64,000 nucleotides of DNA from Clavaria fumosa (lineage: Eukaryota; Basidiomycota; Agaricomycetes; Agaricales; Clavariaceae): NCBI GenBank assembly GCA_951802425.1, contig OX637796.1, forward strand, positions 4,278,001-4,342,000. The letters are read 5' to 3'. Of the stretch, positions 57,901 through 64,000 are shown one piece after another (position 1 is the stretch's first letter; each line of letters opens with the position of its first letter). Position numbers and translations under genes: made by a program. Below the pieces are notes generated by a model. The model was not told the DNA's origin, made no database searches, and saw nothing but the letters and a program-made list of their open reading frames with translations.

Positions 57901-58466
57901 ATTTCCTCTTCATCCTCTTCATCCTCTTCAACCTGTGACGAAACATGCACAGAGTGATCCTCAAGGTCGACTGTCTCGTCGAGATCCACCTCAGCGAAAC
58001 GGACAGATGATCGCTCTACGCTTTGTTGTTTCTCCTCCTTACACGCGAGAATCAGGAAGGCGAATTGAGCATGGCCGTAGAGAATGGATATTACCTTTAG
58101 CTTGCCCTTTTTCCGAGCCGCGGGGCGGCTGCCCCTAAACGTGAATCCGGCGAATCTCTCCTCGTCGCTTTCCTCAAATGCCGCGTCACTGTCAATCTCC
58201 TCATCTTCGTCACTCGCGATCTGCTCGTCTTCGCCAATCAGCTTTGCGCGTGTCCTTATTGACCCACTGTCCTCGTCGCGATCGGCATCACTGCCCGCGC
58301 GGCCACCCTCTGCCTCGCCGCGTGTGAGGTCCAGCGTCACGTCCGCCCTCCGGAGCTTGTCCGACTCGTACTCATAAACGTCATGGATCGAACGGGCCTC
58401 GGTGGGGCGACGTTTCGGACGAAAGTTTGACTTGCGGTCTATGCGCCGCTTCTGCGCCTTGGCCAT
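54921..58466 (-). CDS. UTP14: U3 snoRNP / SSU-processome protein UTP14
   Basis: UTP14 is a nucleolar component of the small-subunit processome that activates the Dhr1 helicase during 18S rRNA maturation. I choose ATG 58466 (MAKAQKRRIDRKSNF); an in-frame ATG upstream at 58535 is less likely. The N-terminal third is highly acidic (DEDEEIDSDAAF, EEDEEDEEEMEEG). Then come TKLSLDDLLAPLA, DREAAYAQTKEEVNKWGPTM, EHLSFPLQVQPEG, VEEVAARRAELRTMRELLFR, KRIAKIKSKAYRRIRKKSR, RDLVALAFAGDNVV, and the C-terminal signature KRDKKAARYMVKDIPYPYTS, WNTRVGFQRGTLPRVVKK and MGTVIDPLKKLF. TAG is at 54921-54923. Introns include those near 57390-57480, 58037-58094, 57110-57160, 56958-57020 and 55440-55480. Complete. A fragment copy lies at 49060-49275. 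Confidence 0.9.
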
Positions 58467-58737
58467 GATGGAGAATGAAGTGAACTTGAAGCATGAGTTG
58501 TGCACAAGAAAAATTGTCGATCGCCGTGATGACACGTGACACTATGTGGTCGTCTGACTTCGTCATCATCATCGTACTACTATTCGTAGTCATCCAGGGA
58601 GACAACCACAGAGACAAAGTACGGCAGAACTCGGGATAGAATGAAGATGTCATTGTGGTTGATGAACGATATCGACTTGGACAAGAACAGCCCCGAAACA
58701 ACATCTCCAGTAGTCATACATGTACCCCGCGAGAAGA

Positions 58738-59991
<1,254 letters not shown>

Positions 59992-62076
59992 ATGTCCGAC
60001 TTCAACCTCGTCGATCCAAATGGCTGGGAGTACGACCTTCAATCGGTGCGTCCCAACACATCCGAGACCCCACTCACCTCACGTCTTCTCTTTCAGGTGT
60101 ACAGCGCGTACATAGGGTACTTCCAGCTACACAACATCCCATGGTGAAATCTCCGCCGTTTGTCACCACGGTGACCACTCATCCCCGCTCTTGCCAGGTA
60201 TGAGCGCTCCTGGGGCCACCTTTTTGAATCCTTCAGGGAATTCCTCGCATTTTCATGGCCGGTCATTACTGTCTCCGACGTTGACACGGGCAAGGCACAC
60301 GTCGTGACGCGTCTGACCTCTATCAAAGCCTTCCTGAAAATGATCAAGACCAGGCGCGTCGTTTCCCTTCAAACCTTCCGAGCACCGAAGTAAACTCTGA
60401 CGGCCTTATGCCTCTCCCTAGGTTCGGCGAGTCCCTACCCCAAGTCGACAACATGCTCAAAGTCAACCCGTTCGAGACGTCCGCACGCCCTCTTCGCACG
60501 GTGACAGACTGGCCGTCATACAAGAAGCTCCACGCGACCTTGCCTGCCGTCACCCTCATCGCGCTCAAAGCCCGCATCCACTCTGGTGACACCAAGGCCA
60601 TCCGCGCCCTTTGGGAGAATAGGGACAAGACCTTCCTCTCCATGGATTTTGAGTGGAGTGAAAGGAACCAAAATAGCTGTCTCGAATGGGGCTACGCGGC
60701 ACTGAGATGCGGCTTTCTGGAGGCGTCAGTCGCGTTTCTCACCGTTCCTATCATTTAACTAATATTGCCCCTTGCGTGAGCAGGCTCGGGCATTGGCCCC
60801 CAATCCCAGATGCCAACTATCGGTCTGTGGATACTGTATCAGGGTCCCTCTTCTGATCCTAACCACAAGTGTTCTTGCATCATAGCAAAGGCCATTACGT
60901 CGTGGCTGAGTATGCTGATAAAGTGATCAATAAGCATCGCCCGACATTTCCTTGGCAGGTGCGATATGTCTTCCTTGCCTTGGCGACCTCTGACTATTTT
61001 TGACTTTCAGTACGAAGTATGCACATCTTTGACGCACCGAAAACGACCTCCGCTCATACTTCAATTATTTCTAGTTCGGCGAGAGTCAAGTGATTTCCAA
61101 GGCCAAGCTACCAGTGGTCATTCAGGCCGTGATAAGGTACAATTAGGCTTCCCTCGTTGTCTCTTTGGGCAAAGTTCACTTACCCGGATTCGATGTCCGC
61201 AGTAGCTTGGCAAGTCCAGACTCCGAAATGATTGCTAACAACCTCATACTTATCGGCCATGGCATACATAGCCATATCGCCCATTTTGAGGAAATGAAAA
61301 TAAGTGAATTCTTTTTCAATGGACGTGTCAGCCAGAATCAGTCCATCTAACACAATTTTCGCGGCCCAATCCCTTTGTCTACAACAGAAGTACCACACAA
61401 CGTACTCATCATCGACGTTGGCGTGTTCGAGGCGAAGCTGCACGCCGCAGGTGACGGTGTGGATCGACCGCGCAACGCGGGGAGCACCATTTCGCTGGCG
61501 TCCCTTGTACAATCTTTCCTCCTCCACCAGCCGTCACCGACACCTGCCGAACGGCGCTGGCAGCCATGCATTAACAACGCCGGAAACGGCGCATTCCTCT
61601 CGCTCTTCTCACTGCAGAAGCTGCTTGCTCCACAGCACACGCCCCCGCTGCGCCCTCGAACGAAGCCCGCTGCGGGTGTGCCATCGAAAGTGGTCAAGGA
61701 CACAAATATGGGTGCGGGTGTGGGCACGGGGATGAGCGCAGGAATGGGCATGGGCATCGGCGTTGGAGTCGTGCCCTCTGGTTCACTCCTTCAGATCCCC
61801 GTTGTGCCTGCCGCAAGCTATCATCTCCCCACCTTCCATCATCATAGGCGAACGGCCCTGCGACCCGCATCCTCGACCTCGGCGCTCCGGCTGGTCGACA
61901 TGAACCCGCCCTCCACGCGACGCGTTTCATGGGTCGCACCCCAGCTGCGCGGGCCGGGCCGGTCCAGCGGCGCTAATGCAAAGCACCGATGGTCTAGCGC
62001 CGGTCTACCTGCCAGCACCGAAGCCGTGCATGCAGACCAGACTGACAAGGGCAAGGAGAACGGAGTAGCTGGCTAA
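59992..62076 (+). CDS. GFD2/YDR514C-type DEDD nuclease-fold protein
   Basis: ATG 59992 (MSDFNLVDPNGWEYDLQS) to TAA 62074-62076, with about eight exons. The N-terminal exons (VYSAYIGYFQLHNIPW, SWGHLFESFREFLAFSWPV) are followed by an RNase-H-like nuclease domain: FLSMDFEWSERNQN (the D and E of the first motif), GHYVVAEYADKVINK, FGESQVISKAKLP, LILIGHGIHSHIAHF, VPHNVLIIDVGVFEAKL and CINNAGNGAFLSLFSLQKLL. This is the domain layout of yeast Gfd2 and YDR514C. Gfd2 is linked to mRNA export; the nuclease activity of the family is inferred from the fold. The third motif reads NAGNGAF, where relatives often have an Asp, so activity is uncertain. The C-terminal 150 residues are low-complexity Gly/Met/Pro/Arg-rich. 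The exact splice near 60959-61072 may include a 6-nt microexon. Confidence 0.7.
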
Positions 62077-62556
62077 TGAACAGAGCATCGTGAATGGAAA
62101 ACAGCGGTGATTCTGAACGGTTCCCATCTCTCATTCTTTGTGCATTTTGGACGGTTGTTGCATGATGATATCTCTTTCTCCTTCCCTCTCTCCTACACGC
62201 ACATGCATTTTTTCCCTCGGCTGAAGCATTATTCATTGGACTTCGCTTCGACCATAGGACTGGTTTCTGCGTTGTTAATCACTTCCACAAAGACCTTCTG
62301 GTGACATGTAACGACACTCTAGTTAGCGCAAAGTGTCCCTGCGGACACGATATGATTCCTCACACCCATTCTAATATAGGTCCATACGGGCAAAATTGTA
62401 ATGATGTTTCGTCCGTTGACCGTAGGGTAATGCAGTGACATCCAATGACATTGAAACACCGATTCCGCATGATCCATTGCTACCTTATCAGGTAAATACA
62501 GCCGTAGCGAGTCGAGCGTTTCGTCACGAATAGTCACCAGTGGTCGAGGTTAAGAC
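62077..62556. other. intergenic between converging genes
   Basis: Between the GFD2-like stop and the kinase stop, which converge. If the kinase's GGTGAGT near 62555-62561 is a splice donor rather than its stop, part of this stretch would belong to it. Confidence 0.4.
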
Positions 62557-64000
62557 TCACCAAGCATGGGGTACAGGCACCGTCCCTGAGCGAGCATGAG
62601 GGAAGATTTCATGGAGCCGCTCGGCCAGAGTCTTTCCCTGCAGACGTCGGCTGGCGTTCACCACAGTACCTGTCTCCTCTCGTTCCACCGGGTAGTCTTC
62701 GGGTAAAAGGACGGGGGGCTCGGACGCGAACCACGGGTGTCTCAGCGCGTCTCTGGCACGGAGGCGCCGGTTGGACGGATAGACAAGGAAGCGGTGCAGT
62801 AGGTCGAGTGCGTACGGCTCAGCGGGTTCTACCGGTGGGAAGTGCACGTCCGTCTTATCCAGAGCGGGTTCGGCTATCGCAGGACAAAGATGAGGGAGGA
62901 AGGTGGATAGCTTGACGGGCTGGGCCGGTAAGAAGTCAAGCTTTGATGCGTCTGGCAGCTTACGAAACTCCTGGGAAAGTAAAACAAGTGTTTAAAGTGT
63001 GTCAGCGGCACAGGCTAAAATCGGAGCAGGCGAAGAAGTCGCTTGCAGGCCAATTTTCCTCGGAAGGCGTGCCGCGCCTCTTGAAAATGGTGGATATGAT
63101 GCCCAAGGCGCCGAAACCATGCGGTGGTTCGAAAAGGGCATCTCGGCGCCATCTCAGCGACGGATTGAATAACGTGCTTTTGAGCATCACAAATGGCCGT
63201 GGTTCCCTTTCTATTTCTTGTTCCACATCGGGACTGTCCGTATCATCATCGTAATCGAGAACTTGTCTTAGAGGGGTGAAAAATTCCGCTATAGTTGCTC
63301 CTAGACTCCACAAATCAACAGCAAATGCATCGTATGACAACGGGGCAAAGAATAGCTCGGGGGCACGATAGCCGCTTGGATGGAGGCGTTAGTCGGAACT
63401 TCGCAACTGACTAGGTTGATCTTACCCGGTGGAAACCTCAAAATACATGGGTCTATCAGGGAATTCTGGCCAAAGGTCGTCCTTCAAGGTAGCTCGGTCT
63501 TCACCAGACGTCCATGCGACTCCGAAGTCCAGAAGCTTTACGCACCCAGCAGTGGTGAGCTGGACGTTGTCAGGCTTCATGTCTCGATGTGCGACCGAGT
63601 GGTCGTGCAAGTATGCGAGCGCGGAGGTTATCTGGAAGATGATGGATTTGGTTAGGATAAGGAATTGTTGTTCGTTCGTCGATGGAGAGTCCGAGAAGGA
63701 GTAGAGTTCATGAGGCGAAAACGCAGGTAAGCAGAGGAGCTCAGCAAGAGAGGTGGCAATATATGGCATCCAGAAGCAGAGCTCGTCCAAATCGCGTCGG
63801 ACGCTGCGACCGAGCACAGAGACGACCTGCAACATCAGTTGAACATGACAGCGTCCCGTAGAGGCAATGAAGACGGACATTTTCATGAGAGATGCGAGAC
63901 AGCACTCTAACCTCTTTCACAATGTCGTGCGGCTCATTAAATACCGAGCGAGATAGCGAAGCGCATTTCTTAACGAGCCAGAGCACAGAGCCGTCGGACT
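62557..64000 (-). CDS. CDK-like (CMGC) protein kinase, N terminus outside the window
   Basis: The gene enters at the right edge with SDGSVLWLVKKCAS and HDIVKEVRVLSRISHEN. An intron (GTCCGT ... GTTGCAG) leads to VVSVLGRSVRRDLDEL, then FQITSALAYLHDHSVAHRDM with HRDMKPDN as catalytic loop, KLLDFGVAW as metal-binding DFG motif, and YFEVSTG before an intron in the activation segment. Next come SYDAFAVDLWSLGATIAEFF, GIISTIFKRRGTPSEENW typical of the CMGC insert, and FLVYPSNRRLRARDALRHPW. TGA is at 62557-62559. The order and the GTPSEENW element fit a CDK-like kinase, perhaps of the Csk1/CDK-activating type, but the glycine-rich loop is off the edge. The last codon overlaps a possible splice donor, so the C terminus is uncertain. 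Confidence 0.75.

Overview
This window is nuclear DNA of a filamentous basidiomycete, most likely an Agaricomycete. The reasons are many short (about 50-65 nt) GT-AG introns, Ty3/gypsy chromodomain retrotransposons with Tf1-like features, an Agaricomycete-type HNH-nuclease protein, a ubiquitin-L40 fusion gene, COPI delta and UTP14. I cannot name the species from sequence alone.

Left part (1-30.4 kb) is repeat-rich. A decayed gypsy element (148-6017, +) is cut by a second, 5'-truncated gypsy element (6018-9360, -). Then come a 102-bp tandem repeat, a 3.25-kb segment bounded by about 375-bp inverted repeats that holds a CAG/GAC-rich array and a WD40 gene fragment (11161-14413), an uncharacterised two-exon gene (14818-15280), a broken galactose-binding-like gene (16220-17228), and an apparently intact fatty-acid-amide-hydrolase-type amidase (18301-20474) lying between two oppositely oriented copies of a 450-bp repeat. 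A CpG-poor graveyard of old repeats (20.5-23.5 and 29.05-30.4 kb) is split by an apparently intact, very young gypsy element (23478-29046) with 5-bp target duplications, LTRs differing by one base, and an 11-nt self-priming primer site.

Right part (30.4-64 kb) is gene-rich. A nucleotide-sugar-transporter-like membrane protein (SLC35F5/YML018C type, -) is divergent from the COPI delta subunit RET2 (+). Next is a tandem array of dynamin/Mx-like large GTPases (all +). Three copies read through at every junction I checked (34850, 38238 and 45784), a fourth has a suspicious one-base loss at a splice junction (51446), and there are several relics. One relic is interrupted by a complete HNH-nuclease gene (42826-44120, -). 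The GTPase paralogues are nearly identical except for a segment of 21-70 residues at the position of the Mx stalk loop L4, where they cannot be aligned. Behind the array are UTP14 (-), ubiquitin-RPL40 (-), a GFD2/YDR514C-type DEDD nuclease-fold gene (+) and a CDK-like kinase that runs off the right edge (-).

The array seems to have grown by segmental duplication: a fragment of UTP14 lies behind the third full GTPase copy, as the real UTP14 lies behind the last one. Exon boundaries were inferred by hand from splice consensus, frame and family resemblance. No alignment or search was run.
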